Shown here piece after piece: positions 1 through 20,920 of a DNA stretch of 60,000 nucleotides. The notes under the pieces were generated by a model, which was not told the origin of the DNA, made no database searches, and worked only from the letters and a program-made list of their open reading frames with translations. The stretch is from positions 35,520,898 to 35,580,897 of the forward strand of contig NC_092577.1 of the NCBI RefSeq assembly GCF_037975245.1. The letters run 5' to 3'. How positions within the stretch are numbered: position 1 is the stretch's first letter; every line of letters starts with the position of its first letter. The translations under genes were made by a program, and so were the position numbers. The stretch comes from Apostichopus japonicus (Eukaryota; Echinodermata; Holothuroidea; Aspidochirotida; Stichopodidae).

Positions 1-2063
1 TTGACATGTGTTTAATGAGACGATTAAAATATCTCACTGTGTTAAAATTACTTGAACAAGTTAATCAGCCTTCACAGTCATACATGACCTATACATTTAA
101 CAATGTTGGTTGTCGTTTATGACACCAAATTAATCCAAAGTGATGATATGATTACGATAAGCATTCAATCTTATTCATAGACTAACGAATTTCGTCTAGG
201 TCTATAGGACTAGTCTAGGCCTAACCGTGCTTAATACAAACTTTTTAGGCCTAACGTTGAACTATATGACCTATAGCATAGTCTTGTGTTAAAGATAGGC
301 CTAGCCTAACGTTAGGGCCAAACGTTAACATGCCGATGGAATTTCGAGTAGAAAAGATAGGCCTAGCCTAACGTTAGGCCTCAGTTCGCCTAACGTTAAC
401 ATGCTGAGTTTCGTGTAACCTAGGCTGTGACTTGGTTGACCCATAGTTCTATGGTTGACCGTAGTCTCCGCAGTCATAAATATCACCGGTTTTCGGTAAT
501 TGTATTACCTGATAACTGTATAGGTCTAAGTTACGGAAGTGTGCCGTTGGGTATTTATGAAATCAGAACTGATTGGATTTGATGACTTCACGGTCACATA
601 ACTTGCAACAGGCTTTGGCTTTCACTACTGCCTTTTCTCCTAACACATAAGCTTATAATTATTATTCTGAAAAAAATGGTACTCAGTGCCTTTAGCGTGG
701 AACTCCGTATGAGCGTGTACACAGATTACGTCAGTGTGCAACATCCCACAGATTGAGTATATAAGGGACATTCTATACTCTGTCACAACTGTAATTAACG
801 TTTCGACTTCAGTTAAAATAATAATCAACATTACATTCTTTTACTTCGGGTCATAAAGGTCGCGCGAAAATTATGTGCAACTTGAGACAATAAACAGCCA
901 ATGTTCCATTTTTTCTTGCAGCTACAATGAGATATAACAGCAAGCATATGAATACCCATTCACTTGGAATGAGTTTTGTTATACCGATATTTCCACATTT
1001 TGGAAGATTGTTATCTTACTGTGAATGGTGTTGAATAGATATGATCTGCTCTTTTAAAGATATACCACTGTATACTGTTTTATATATACCGGACCATGAT
1101 CCCTTGAGCCTGAAAACTCAGAATGTTATCATAATTCTATGACTAGCCTTTAATCATTACAAATAATAATCGATACAGTTATATGTGCCTCTTGAACAAC
1201 GTTTATCGCGTTCGTCCTTGCGTCAACACACTGGCAGCTGAAAACATTTACCTTTTAGATACAAATATTCGATTTAGATAGAATAAAGGAAACATATGTG
1301 TGTGTTCATATAATAATGAAAACAACAAAACAAATATAGAATAAATGTATATACTGTAAAGGTCGACTATAACAAGGTTGGTTACTTACATGTTTTTTTT
1401 AAAAAAAATTTATTACATTGTTTAAATGCCATCTGTGTAACCCCAATATAACATTGCCAAAATACTTACATTCCTGTCTATTTAGTGACATTTCCAAATT
1501 ATTGCAAGACATTAGTTATTCGGAAGTGCGCCATCTATTACCAATGTTGAACCGATTCAATGCATCCGACTGCCAATCTATTATGATTCAACATTAAGTA
1601 ACGATATCTAACGCTTGCAGAAATGCCTTTGGATAACGAATGCCACTACACCCCAAGCTAACCCCATCACCCCTCCCCTCCCCACGATAAAAAAGAAGGA
1701 GAAGGAGACAAACATCAGCGTTTCCTTATATGAAGAACAAGATTTTTTTTTTACGTTTACTTTGCTGACACATTGACCTTGCATGACAGCAGTCGGTAAA
1801 ATAAAATGGCTGGCTCTTATAAGTCACCAATTTTACGAGTTGGCAATTGATTAATGGAAAGAAGATTTTTTTTTTTTGTAACGAGGATGGTCCAGTTCCC
1901 ACCCCAGGACAATGAGTAATGTTCACAGACTTCCACCCCAAGCCCAGAAATAGAGAGTATTATACCATTTACCTCGGACCCACTGTGACTGAAGATGCAT
2001 TCGTCAGGAAAATATTGGTTTCTTTGACCGAATGGTTCTTTTTCTAACTTTTTTGTTACAGCG

Positions 2064-2066
<3 letters not shown>
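1..2066. other. Intergenic DNA with a 62-bp tandem duplication
   Basis: AGATAGGCCTAGCCTAACGTTAGG-type blocks start at 293 and 355, and both are followed by CGTTAACATGC. The region at 190-420 is enriched in TAGGCCTA and TAACGTTA. No gene is recognised. Confidence 0.6.

Positions 2067-2104
<38 letters not shown>
2067..2104. repeat. (TA)n microsatellite
   Basis: About 38 bp of alternating AT. Confidence 0.95.
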
Positions 2105-2107
<3 letters not shown>

Positions 2108-2794
2108 TCAAATCGTTATGGGCCCTCGGTTTTTATCGACTCTATAAAGTATGACGGAGCTCTTAGCCCCATCCCGACTCCCCTTCAGAAAGAGAAAGAA
2201 ACAAGAAAAGAAAAAGATAACCAAAAAAACAAAACAAAAAACAAACACCAAAAAAAAAAAAAAAAAAAACTGTGCTTGATAAATAAAAGGTGGAGAAAGT
2301 ATCTTAAATATTATCTGGTTGAATTTAGAAATATGTGTATTGTTATTGAAGGTTCGAAATTGAAAGTTCATTAATGTAAAGACAGCGTCCAAAAAGTATT
2401 TTTGTGCGATTTGTGTTTAATATATCAAAACCTAATTTTTTTTCTTCAAAAGTTGCGATTTGCGCTACTTCATTCTATGTTGAACGGAAGTGTTTTGTAC
2501 ACTATGATTACACGCTACTGTCATAATATGCTAATATTTGTTCCAAAGTATACCCCACAAACCCCTAAACTGGCTTCAAATTTACAGCTGTCACAGATGG
2601 TTCTGAACAATTCTGTGAACGAGCGAAGACTCCAAAATGAAATGAAGAAGGTGGCAAAATTCAATGAATGGAAAAAATGTTTACAAACGTTTTGTTACCA
2701 AAACTTTTATACTTGTAATTCTGAACGTCAGTTCACGGGACAAGCAACCCAAAATTATAAGTTTCTATATCACTTAAACACACGTATATATTGA
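2105..2794. other. Intergenic DNA with poly-A tract and an unsupported open frame
   Basis: A 19-20-bp poly-A tract lies near 2250. The 130-codon plus-strand frame (2402-2794) has no recognisable domain, signal peptide or splice context. I do not call it a gene. Confidence 0.5.
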
Positions 2795-4689
2795 AATGTG
2801 TTCCAAGACATGTATTTTGTTGTGATATATTCAAATATGTTTCGTTAGGAGCAGACGACATCTAATATCCTCTGCCAGCCAATGGGTGAACGGGTAAAAA
2901 ACGCGCCAGACTGTGAAATAATAAGCCGGAGGGATTTCTACACTAAACATCAGTTCTTAAATTAGAAAGCAGCTCGTCTTGTTAAATGTAACGGTAGCTT
3001 AACATAGATTTGTTTTCTTTCAACTTAAATACAGAAATGTGAGAATTGTTTTTTCCCCTTCTATAATTGATTGTGAATTTAAAGAAAAAGACAGAACTTG
3101 AAGGAGAAGGAACATGTTGCCAGGGGTTGTTATGAGTGCATACTTGTCAATTGAAATATATCGTAGGTTGCTTCATTTCGGCCTCGAGGCGTGACATGCA
3201 AGTTCATGATTTAAATTATACAGTTTCCCGACTTTTGCGATGTTAGATGCCGTCAAGTGCAATGACCAGGACCTTACCTAGATTATACTTGAAATACAGG
3301 GTGATTTAAATAAAATGATCTCATTATTGAACTCCACATGTTGTAGCGTGAAATATATATAGGCCTATATATATTTAAAACGGTGATGAGTTGGAAAATT
3401 CAGAAGAGTGAATTGAACCTTCCATATACACACATGCATTATTGAGGATCTTCATATATTTAAACGCCAGTTAAAGCAGTATGTTTTTCACCAATATGTA
3501 TTTTTTTAATTATTTTTTTAAAATTATTTTATTAATTATATTGTGTTTTATATTTATACATATATATTATAATTATTTTTAATTAATTATAACGTATATC
3601 ATATGCTGAACATCAATATTCTCTAAAGATTATTAAATATACATATACTATTATTAATGTACACACGTTCATAATTAGAATTGTCATCGATCCATCCATT
3701 CTTTTCCGTTTGCACGTTTTTGTTTTACGATATTATACGTTTCTTTCATGCTTCGTGATACTGAGTCAATTTCACATTCGAGAAGCGCTTGATTGTGTTT
3801 CCGAGATGCCATTTTTTTAATTACTGTTGTCTTTAATTGAATTATTCAAGTGCATAAAATCTTTATAGGTGACTCTAAAGCACGGTATGAACTCAACCAA
3901 GCAATATAATCTACGAGAAAGAGAAAAATGTTTGAAAAATATTAATGTTGAAACTAATAATAACAAAGATGAACCTAAAAAGCGTACGGTATTTTCTAAT
4001 TAAGATTTTCTTTGTTCAAATGAATCTATCGATGGAAGAAAGTATAAAAGACAACGTTTCTTTTGAGTTATAAACGAAAATTTGATTTGAAGTAAAAAGA
4101 CCAAGATCAACGATTTGGAAAGAGCGAGGGGGGGGGGGGGGAATCATTCAGACAAGTAGAGGCCACATTTTGGTTGACATGTATTTCTTCGGGAAGAAGG
4201 GGAGGGTAGTGGGCGAGGAGGGGGGGGGGTTGAGCAAGAGGATTCTGATCGCAAACAATCATGATAAAGGTGATTCCTAAACCCAAATTGCGTTACGTAT
4301 CCATCCTATATAACTGACATAATGCAGTGCACGTCGTTTTTGTTGGGGCGAGGGGTGGGGAAGGGGTGGTAATAATTACATAGAGCGGTTGAAAAGTATT
4401 ACATCCCGTGCTCCCCTCCAAATACATTTAATTCAGAGGCCATGGTCTGACCTGCTTATACTGTTTTTCAATTGTTGCTAATTATATAATTAACATGGTA
4501 CACTGTTGATCATGCTTTCTCACAATTCTTGTCCATTCTCCGAGGTTTTTTTTATACTTTGGTAGGTCTGATATTGTGAAGGTACAGCAGTGCAACATTA
4601 CAAAATAGGCTGACGAGGCAGGTGCCTATGATGGACCCCGGTACCCGGCCCGGTACGACGTCACGGGACCTCCGTGAATACTTCCTATA
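2795..4689. other. Intergenic DNA
   Basis: No gene supported. A perfect 26-bp AT-rich palindrome centred on AGGCCT lies at 3351-3376. It is followed by a segment (about 3380-3420) resembling the tail of the SINE at 39681. G-runs are at 4129-4141 and 4220-4230. Confidence 0.55.
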
Positions 4690-5216
4690 GCTGGATATAT
4701 ACCGACATGTCTATTTTCGGGTTGTGTTTTGAAAACGTAATATTGGGATACGGAAGGGGTGGGGGGGGGGGGCAGTTGCAAGTGCATGTCGCCTTAGGGT
4801 TTAAGAGGTTGTATATATATATTTTCATTTATATCTATATATACATATATATATATATATATTATAGAATATAATACATAATATAATACATAATATATAG
4901 AATAGATACAACTACACGCTACACAAATTTTAAGACGCCCTGGTCCTTCGTCAGTTGTAGCTGGACATACCGACATGTCTATTTTCGGGTTGTGTTTTGT
5001 AAACGTAATATTGGGATACGGAAGGGGTGGGGGGGGGGCAGTTGCAAGTACATGTCGCCTTTAGGGCTTAAGAGGTTGCATATATATATATATATATTTC
5101 ATTTATATATATATATATTAGAATATAATACATAATATAATACATAATATATAGAATAGATACAACTACACGCTACACAAATTTTAAGACGCCCTGGTCC
5201 TTCGTCAGGTGTAAAA
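4690..5216 (-). repeat. Tandem 268-bp pseudo-LTRs of a Penelope-like element
   Basis: CTATTTTCGG recurs at 4711 and 4979 (period 268). Both copies carry a G-run, a (TA)n stretch, repeated ATAATATAATACAT, and an end reading, on the minus strand, CTGACGAAGGACCAGGGCGTC (first copy: CAACTGACGAAGG...). Tandem head-to-tail terminal repeats with a hammerhead-like CTGACGA are known from Penelope-like elements. In these two copies the expected GAAA has decayed to AAAA. Confidence 0.75.
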
Positions 5217-5284
5217 AGAGTGATTGAAATCACGTTAGTCTACCGTAAGCCCCCAGACTGCTCAAAGTTCTTGAACCCGGAAAA

Positions 5285-5556
5285 AAAGCCATATCCCTAT
5301 TGAGACCATGACAGTGTGAACGCACTTTAAGATCAATTCGACTTCCTTGCTTGTTTTGTTGAGTCTGATTGTGCTTTTGTGATTATTCAGCCGTATACGA
5401 AAAGGACTGGAGGATTTGCCAATGTACTGTACTGTACAGGAGCGGTAGAAGATTAGATTAGATTTCGAGAAATCTAGATTCAAAATCAGCCATAAATAGA
5501 TTAGCGTACGCTGGGGCAATTTTTGTCCCCATGGCTGTCCCCTTTTCTTTCCGGGT
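5285..5556 (-). pseudogene. Penelope-like retroelement relic: RT motif fused to GIY-YIG endonuclease fragment
   Basis: On the minus strand, one frame near 5490-5555 reads KGTAMGTKIAPAYANLFM, the characteristic reverse-transcriptase segment of Penelope-like elements. Downstream, in the frame of 5262-5564, comes CTVQYIGKSSSPFRIRLNNHK, which matches the GIY-YIG nuclease region of the same elements (Y-I-G, then R.R.NNH). The two parts are in different frames, and everything normally between them is missing, so this is an internally deleted dead copy. It is followed on its 3' side by the tandem terminal repeats at 4690-5216, as expected for this class. No restored protein is implied. Confidence 0.78.
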
Positions 5557-5655
5557 TCAAGCACTTTGAGCAGTCTGGGACTTGCGGTAGACTAACGTGA
5601 TTTGAATCACGCTTTTTACACCTGACGAAGGACCAGGGTGTCCGAAAATTTGTGT
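5557..5655 (+). repeat. Inverted partial copy of the Penelope-like terminal repeat, with a hammerhead-like core
   Basis: The stretch matches 5177-5290 in inverted orientation (GACTGCTCAAAG, GGTAGACTAACGTGATTT, TTTTTACACCTGACGAAGGA). It contains CTGACGA, then a 4-bp stem GGAC/GTCC around a CAGGGT loop, then GAAA (5620-5648). These are the two conserved strands and stem II of a hammerhead ribozyme. Stems I and III are weak, so activity is doubtful. Confidence 0.6.
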
Positions 5656-5663
5656 ATTTCTAA

Positions 5664-5729
5664 ATATTATGTTAAATTTAAAGGCATTACATGTTGTTCT
5701 TATCTTTTCTACTATACATATATAAATAA

Positions 5730-5783
<54 letters not shown>

Positions 5784-5832
5784 GAAAAGATAAGAACAAC
5801 ATGTATTGCCTTTAAATTTAACATAATACCTA
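5664..5832. repeat. Inverted repeat with 50-bp arms around a (TA)n core
   Basis: The left arm (about 5664-5716: ATTATGTTAAATTTAAAGGC ... CTTTTCTACTATA) is repeated in reverse at about 5778-5832 with nearly perfect identity. About 60 bp of TA-rich sequence separates the arms. Confidence 0.92.
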
Positions 5833-6416
5833 TATATACACAGACACACACACACATAATATAGGTCTAAGCCTGATCATATCTACAGAGTTTACTTACC
5901 ACTGTCTTCCTATACGAACATGATATATAGATATTTCTCCAAGAGCCAGGTTGTACAATGTCTAAACAGTTAAATATTCATCGATGCTCATTCTTTCAAT
6001 TTTGAGTTCAATTTGCCAAATTGCCAGAAATTAAATAGGTTTAATATTGCCGCTATTCCCATGTAATATGCATTAAGGCAATATCCGCACTGCGTACGTA
6101 TACTTTCATACATATATACGTATATATAAACATATATATAAACATATACGTATATACATAAAGGAAAAGAGTTGCACTTCTCTAACAATATACGCTACAC
6201 GTGAGCTGAAGAAAAACATAAACCTTTTACTTTAGTTCCCAAGAGAAATTTGACTCTTATTTCTGTGTTGGTAACTGTCCAAACTCAAATATCATCACAG
6301 CGGTCAGCTAGAAGCGTTCTAGACGCAGTTTGCAAGCAAGGCACTTTTGAATGATATCGATGTATACATGTATCTCTCTATCTGTTTATATCTCCCTCTC
6401 TCTCTCTCCACAAACA
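5833..6416. other. Intergenic DNA
   Basis: No gene recognised. A short ACACAC run follows the inverted repeat, and ATACGTATATA low complexity lies around 6110-6160. Confidence 0.6.
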
Positions 6417-6480
6417 CACATGTATATACATATATATATATATGTATATATATACACGTATACATATATATGTATACATA

Positions 6481-6543
<63 letters not shown>
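6417..6543. repeat. (TA)n/(CATATA)n microsatellite
   Basis: TA repeats with spaced CA/AC steps on the left half and pure TA on the right. Confidence 0.95.
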
Positions 6544-6545
<2 letters not shown>

Positions 6546-7440
6546 ATGCTATATATTTACGGTGCTCTCAGTCATTCATTCAAGCGGTGCGTTTTTGTGT
6601 TATTCTGCTTTGTTCGATCATAGCGAATCACAGCCACTCGTGCACGAATAAGCCCCGCCCACATTTTCATTATTTTTATGAAAACTTTTACACCCTATTA
6701 ATCTCTCTATAGCTGCTGTTTAGGTTTCCTTCATGCATTCAGTCGCGCTGTTTCAGTCTCTTATCAAATTTAATAAATTTCGAGGGGTATTTGTTGCCTC
6801 GTCATAACTGGAAGTGCACGCGTTTAATAAATACGTGAATATTTTTTATAGAAGATTTTAGTGAATAACTCCATTAAATTCTGGGATAGCTGATGAAAAG
6901 GATGGCTGCTGTATTTTAAGTAGTCAATTGGCGGTTGCGAAGACCTATTTCAATAAAAGGCTAGTTTCACGCCATGCGTACAATTAAGTTGCTTTATATT
7001 TATTACAATTTCGTTCTGTCGTTTGTCTACTCCGTTATAAAACGGATAGAATTAACGTAAACTGCCAGTTTTCGGCTGCATAGCACCAAGTGAACAAAGA
7101 TCGCCTGCATGAGAGTTGATTATTTAATGGATTGCAAAAAGGCATTGGACGATTAAAGTTTATTATAAAACGTTGATATTAATTTCAACAGAAACATAAG
7201 GCAATGAATTTGAAGGCTGACGTTGTTCAGCTCCCTGCTTTGTAACACAAGTACAGGAAAAGCTAGATACTGACAACGATAGCCAAGTGTGACCAAAATG
7301 AAAAGTAAAGAAGCAGAAATGAGAATAAGGAGATAGAATTAACAAATAACGAGACGATAAGAACCTTAAAATGTATAGATTATACTAAATTAATTATTCT
7401 GTTGGGGAGGGGAAGCGGGGGAGGGAGTTCAATACTTTTG
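6544..7440. other. Intergenic DNA
   Basis: No gene or repeat recognised. Confidence 0.6.
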
Positions 7441-7597
7441 ATTTTCATAGGGGAGGGGATGGGGTAGAGGGTAGGGAGTGGGGGTGGGGTAGGGGGTAGA
7501 GGGTAGGGGTAGGGGAGGGGTGGGGTGAGGGGGTAGGGGTAGGGGTAAGGGTAGGGGTAGGGTGAGGGGGTAGGGGTAGGGTGAGGGTGTAGGGAAG
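7441..7597. repeat. G-rich GGGGTA-type minisatellite
   Basis: Degenerate hexamer-like repeats GGGGTA/GGGGTGA/AGGGTAGGGG over about 155 bp. At least twenty G-runs of three or more lie on the plus strand, so G-quadruplex formation is plausible. The minus-strand Pro/Leu-rich frame is a repeat artefact. Confidence 0.9.
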
Positions 7598-9576
7598 ATT
7601 TTCCGTTCGTACAAGATTGCTTGTCTTATCCCATTAACGTTGCTTTTCAAATGTTGATCTCTGGTGTGTAAATGACATATTGCCTCGATGCCCACACCCT
7701 TCCCTTCCCCCTCACACGCGCACACGCACACGCATATGCACACATCCATGTATGTACATGCATCACGCCCACAAATCATTCATAGAAATCCTTTACAGAA
7801 CCATGCTTTGTCGATTGTGGTAGGTCATTTTTATAAGCTTTTGTGAAGTTTGTCGGCAAATTTCCAAATGTATCCGAAGTGTGCTCAAGAGTTTGGACTT
7901 GACCATACAAGAACACCCTCCTACAATGATTGTGTTCATCAAATAAAGATTGATGAATAACTTCATAATGTATCTGATACTAAGCACCGCCTTTCGTCTA
8001 CGGATATTTTGATAGCAATAATTTAAAAGAAGAAAAAAACTTTTGAAAGCAAGAGGATTTTTTTTCAAACTTTTTGAATGTTATAGGCTACTTCCCTTTG
8101 GAGATGGACCGTTTATCTAAAGTAAAACTGATAGACCGTATTGCTTTTAGTGTTACTTTTAGTGTCATTTTATTGTTAAACATCATCGCAAAAATGATCA
8201 AAGTCAACCCATAAAGCTTCTGTAAGGTTCAAAATAGATAACACCGTAAGTTAAACTAACTAGTTCAATTTAATTTCGCTAATATTAAAGCCACTCTCCT
8301 GCACTGTCTAAAAGAACACCGCTTGACGGACAGGATTATATTCTCCTGTTTCAACACTAAACTCGTCTATGTCAGCTCCGCGGCTATCATGTGGCAAGTT
8401 AATGCATGGCTTGGTATATCCAGTATGGTAAACTTAACACCGTTACCGAACGGTTCACGTGACGCGTTTTCAATCTTTTAATATGTATACATATATGTTT
8501 CCATATTAACTGACTATAAAACACCTTATAGTCGGTACCTATATATATCACACGGTATATTATTCCCAACGATTGGTAACCTCATCATTCTTTTAACTAA
8601 ATATGGTTTAACCTATTCGTATCGTCATGGAAGTAAACCAGACCTTCATGGTACCGTCTGCACTGTTGCGTTTCTATCGCTGCAGATAGGCTATGACGCC
8701 AATTCTTAAAGAATAACATTGTTGCACATGGGATTATCACTGCGTTGTATTTCTTACTGCAGATACGGTAGACTTTCTACTACTTAGTAAACGCTTTTAC
8801 AGGAAAGACTTTGGTAAATGAAAACCTCACCAAAAACAGACGTGAGAAGTCATGCTGAGCTTCGGAATATTGTGGCTGTCCCTTTGAAAATAAAATTATG
8901 TGATGACATAGTGCCACTACTATCTAATTTAAAAAAAAATAATGTTATCATTGCTTTTCTTTTCATATTTGGATATGAGATTGTCGAAGGAGTTGACTCT
9001 GTAACCATAAATATCATTAGGTGCACGTTATGAGCTTCATAACGTACAAATTCAGCAGTTGTAACACAAATGCCCATTACAGAAAATGAGCATTGAAATA
9101 AATCAAGATATACATATATGATATTGAAGCACCTGTGAGTCGATGATGTCAACCTCGTGTGACATGTGAAGTAACGATAAACGTGTGTTATACCTTCCGT
9201 GGAATAAAGTTTCTCTTAGCTGTTTGGGGACTGAGTATGTCATGCCAGTTGTTTCTATGACATATATAGAACAGAGATGACCATTGGGTGCGTGTCTCCT
9301 TTAACTTCCTCAATACCCAATTGAAATCCTCTATCTGTATTCGGGGATTATTTGTAAGAACAACAATAAGCGATGACATGTAGGGATACAATCACAGCCT
9401 ATCGAAATGTTTGTTTGTCTTGCATACATTGTTAAGTAAATATTGTTTCAAGGGGTGGGGGGGGGGGGGGGACACGCAGAGCGATCTATAACGACCCTAT
9501 CTTTTGTTCACATAATTTGTTCAAATACGGGAGCCCCTAAGAGGACGGTTCTAACACCATTCCTTTTTACACTATA
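7598..9576. other. Intergenic DNA
   Basis: No gene or ordered repeat recognised beyond a 15-bp G-run at 9457-9471. Confidence 0.6.
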
Positions 9577-17509
<7,933 letters not shown>

Positions 17510-18352
17510 AAGGAGGATGCACTATTGTTTTTGTAAGTATACAAGTATTGTGCAGGGAAGGAACAATGTACTATTCTAATGATGAGTACGCAACTATTGA
17601 CTAGGGGGAGACAAAATGCGCATTGTTATTATGACTACAAAACTGTTGTTTATGGAGTTACCTGAAACAATACACTATTGTTATTATGAGTATGCAAGTA
17701 TTGTGCAGGGAAGGAACAATGTACTATTATTATGATGAGTACGCAGCTATTGACTAAGGGAGATACAATACGATATTGTTTATTACGAGTACACATCTGT
17801 TGTTTATGGAGTTACAAGAAACAATACACTATTGTTATTTTAAGTATACAACTATTGTGCAGGGAAGGAACAATGTACTATTCTAATGATGAGTACGCAA
17901 CTATTGACTAGGGGGAGACAAAATGCGCATTGTTATTATGAGTACAAAACTGTTGTTTATGGAGTTACCTGAAACAATACGCTATTGTTATTATGAGTAT
18001 GCAAGTATTGTGCAGGGAAGGAACAATGTACTATTATTATGATGAGTACGCAGCTATTGACTAAGGGAGATACAATACGATATTGTTTATTACGAGTACA
18101 CAACTGTTGTTTATGGAGTCACATGAAACAATACACTTTTGTTATTATGAGTATACAACATTTTGTACAGGGAACGAAATATGTTTTCTCATTTGTTATC
18201 TTGAGCTTACAACTATATCTCAGGAAATCTATCAGAAACAATGCACTATTGCTATTGTATATATACAACTATTGCGGAGGGAGTTAAAAATAACAATGCA
18301 ATATTGTTATTGTAAGAATACGAGGCTTGTGTAGGGAGAATAAAATAATTAA
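17510..18352. repeat. Higher-order tandem array (about 50-bp subunits, 153-bp unit, 307-bp superunit)
   Basis: TGCAGGGAAGGAACAATGTA starts at 17551, 17704, 17858 and 18011, a 153-154-bp period. Each unit comprises three related subunits of 49-56 bp built on ACAATRCACTATTGTTATTATGAGTA. Units alternate between two types: one with CTATTCTAATG and GGGGGAGACAAAATGCGC, the other with CTATTATTATG and GGGAGATACAATACG. The true homology period is therefore about 307 bp. The last part of the array is more diverged. Confidence 0.92.
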
Positions 18353-18359
18353 TGCACTA

Positions 18360-20811
18360 TGACAAGAACAAGGGGAGGGAAGGATGAGGGGAAGGATTAT
18401 CGCAGTCACTCACACACAAACGTCCACTCAGACATAATTTGAAGAGAATCATTAAATGAATGATTACGGATTCCGTAAGTTAAGCAGTGTCTTGCACAAT
18501 GGGGAGGAGGGGGGGGGGCTCCCTTGATCAATGGGAGGGGGGCACGAAACTGTTTCAACCACATCTATATTGCAAATATTGAGTTGTTTATATTAGGTGG
18601 GTTCTCCGGAATTATACAAAGTTATAGCAAGATGCATATACCTGTAGCTTGAAAATTATGATATTTTCCTTTGCTTTAGCCAATAATGCGATAAGTTAAC
18701 TATATAATGTAACACCAGGTCAATTGCTAACATATACAATTTTAAATATTTTGAGGGGAAATCTGTTATGCTATTTCCCATGTAACACTTTTTCGTTCCA
18801 AGTTTTCACAAAAAAAAAAAATTAGTTATAACCAAGTATGTAACTTTGTGTGTGACAAATTGAAAGGGTATATACGTCTGTACGTGACACATGCGTGAAA
18901 ACGTTGACATGTTTTGGAAGAAATTAATCACAAACGGTACTCTGGAACGTTTTCTTTACAGTCAGTTGACAGGTATAGCCCCCCCCCCCCCACCGCCCCT
19001 CAAAATGTAACGATTCTGTGAGAATATTTGACAATGATTTATAACAACTGTCTGGATGTATTTCCGCTGATGCCGTTTTAATGGTGTTTCAATATCTGCG
19101 CTCAGTCAAATCTGAATATGGTTGCAGATCTATTTCTGAAGAAATATTATATTTAAGGATCGAACCTTCTGTTCCTCTATGATAATTTGCATAATAGCAA
19201 ATGGATTAAGTTATTTATTCATTCATTAAAAATTTTAATTACATATTACAAATAATAAATTATTCATTACGAATTATAATATTAAAAAAAAACATGAAAT
19301 TACTCATTTCATATTCAAACTTAGTAATCTGTTATGATACAAATTATTAAGCTCTTTCGGAATTGCACTATTTACTAATATTTGTTGCTACATAACGAAG
19401 CTTTTATTTTGCATACACTGGTCTATCTTATGTCGTTTATTTATTGGAAAAATATTCAAAACGACTAAATATGCATATTCATATATCTGAGGATTTCTCA
19501 TTTCCTGATAGGCTGACTGAGATTGAACCATTTATCTCGTTGAAGTGTGTATGTTTTGTGAAGCGCTGAACGTCAAAATGTCAAACATTATACCCTCAAG
19601 AATTCCAACACTTACGGCGTACAATATAAATGAGATGGAATAATTGGTAACCAATGACAACGGTCTATAATTGCTAATTCTAGCAGTCAACCGAATAACA
19701 AAATTGGAACAAATAACTTTATCAAGTTGAAAAGAAAACTAGTTTATGAACGACATTTTGAAAGTGATTTTTGGGTATTTGAACGAAGCCAAGGCCAAGG
19801 TAGTTGCTATACCTCAATCAAACATTCTCTCCAACAATGTGACCACAGTATCCATAAATACATTTTCTAGTTCTCAATTCGATCTATACGCTATTTAAGA
19901 TTAAGGTTTATTTTAATCCAAACGTTCTCTGCAGCATTCTATTTTTCTCAAGGAGACGAAAGTCCATAAAAGGTTTGTGGTGTTGTCATGGCGATGTATT
20001 CCAAACACCAAGGTTTCCTTCATAGCCTTTGGATAATAATTGGTAGGTACTGTAATGCATTTGAGTCTAAGGCTGATTTTGAAGAAATAAGTCATGTTCT
20101 GTCTATTCATTTTGTCATATTAATGCACACTTACAAAGGGTAAGAACAAAGACAGAAAGATAATCGGTTGTCCGTTTTTTAATTGATTTTGCAAGTCATT
20201 TGCTGTTGCCAAATAGACTTAAATTACGCCAGGCTGTGAATTTCTTTGGCATATTTTGATGAGATATTTGTTAAATCCAAGCTAGCCTTAGAAGTTGTGT
20301 TGTTATGGACTTCTTTTATTATCATAAAGGTAACAACAGTTAGACAAAGCTAATTAAAAAACTCCGTTTTCAACCTCGAGAAATTCAGTTGATCTTGAAT
20401 GAAAGGCCGGATTTTGCGATTATGCATTTCGTCTGTATATAACACTCGACCTACAACACCTACGGTACCGAACCCTGCAACATGATCAAATATATAACAA
20501 TTAGGCCTAATTAATTAATTACGTCAGACAGACGACGATGAAGGTCGTTCTTTGTCTTCCAGCCTAATTTTGACGAGGGAAGGAATCTTACATAACGTTC
20601 GCAATTAATCGGATAGTGGCAAATGGAATAATAAAATTGTGAAACTTTAATAATGAAAGAAACAGAAATAATAAAAACACTATAGTTGGAGTTTGCTTTT
20701 ACCGAATCAACCATATTTTAACTGAAAAGAAAGATGGCCATTGAAAAGTCCACAAATATCTGCTAGATTTTGATTCAGAAAATTTGGATCCCATACATTT
20801 TTCCACATTCG
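18360..20811. other. Intergenic DNA
   Basis: No gene recognised. There are G-runs near 18510 and a C-run at 18970-18982. Confidence 0.6.
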
Positions 20812-20837
20812 TAATAATAATAATAATAATAATAATA

Positions 20838-20870
<33 letters not shown>

Positions 20871-20920
20871 GTAATATTTATATAGCGCATAATCAGCAAA
20901 GCTGCTCAAAGCGCTTTACA
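20812..20920. repeat. (TAA)n with a TATATAGCGC...CAAAGCGCTTTACA tail motif
   Basis: A (TAA)n run is followed by ATATTTATATAGCGC and GCTCAAAGCGCTTTACA. I recall this motif arrangement as a dispersed repeat end in marine invertebrate genomes. An inverted, shorter relative (GCGCTATATAAATAAG next to TTATTACTATT) is at 10750-10790. The family is not named. Confidence 0.6.

Noticed and set aside
2402-2794. 130-codon plus-strand open frame
   Set aside because: No domain, signal peptide or repeat identity; composition is typical of random AT-rich frames.
7429-7779. Pro/Leu-rich 116-codon frame on the minus strand
   Set aside because: Its C-terminal half is the complement of the G-rich minisatellite, and the rest has no domain.
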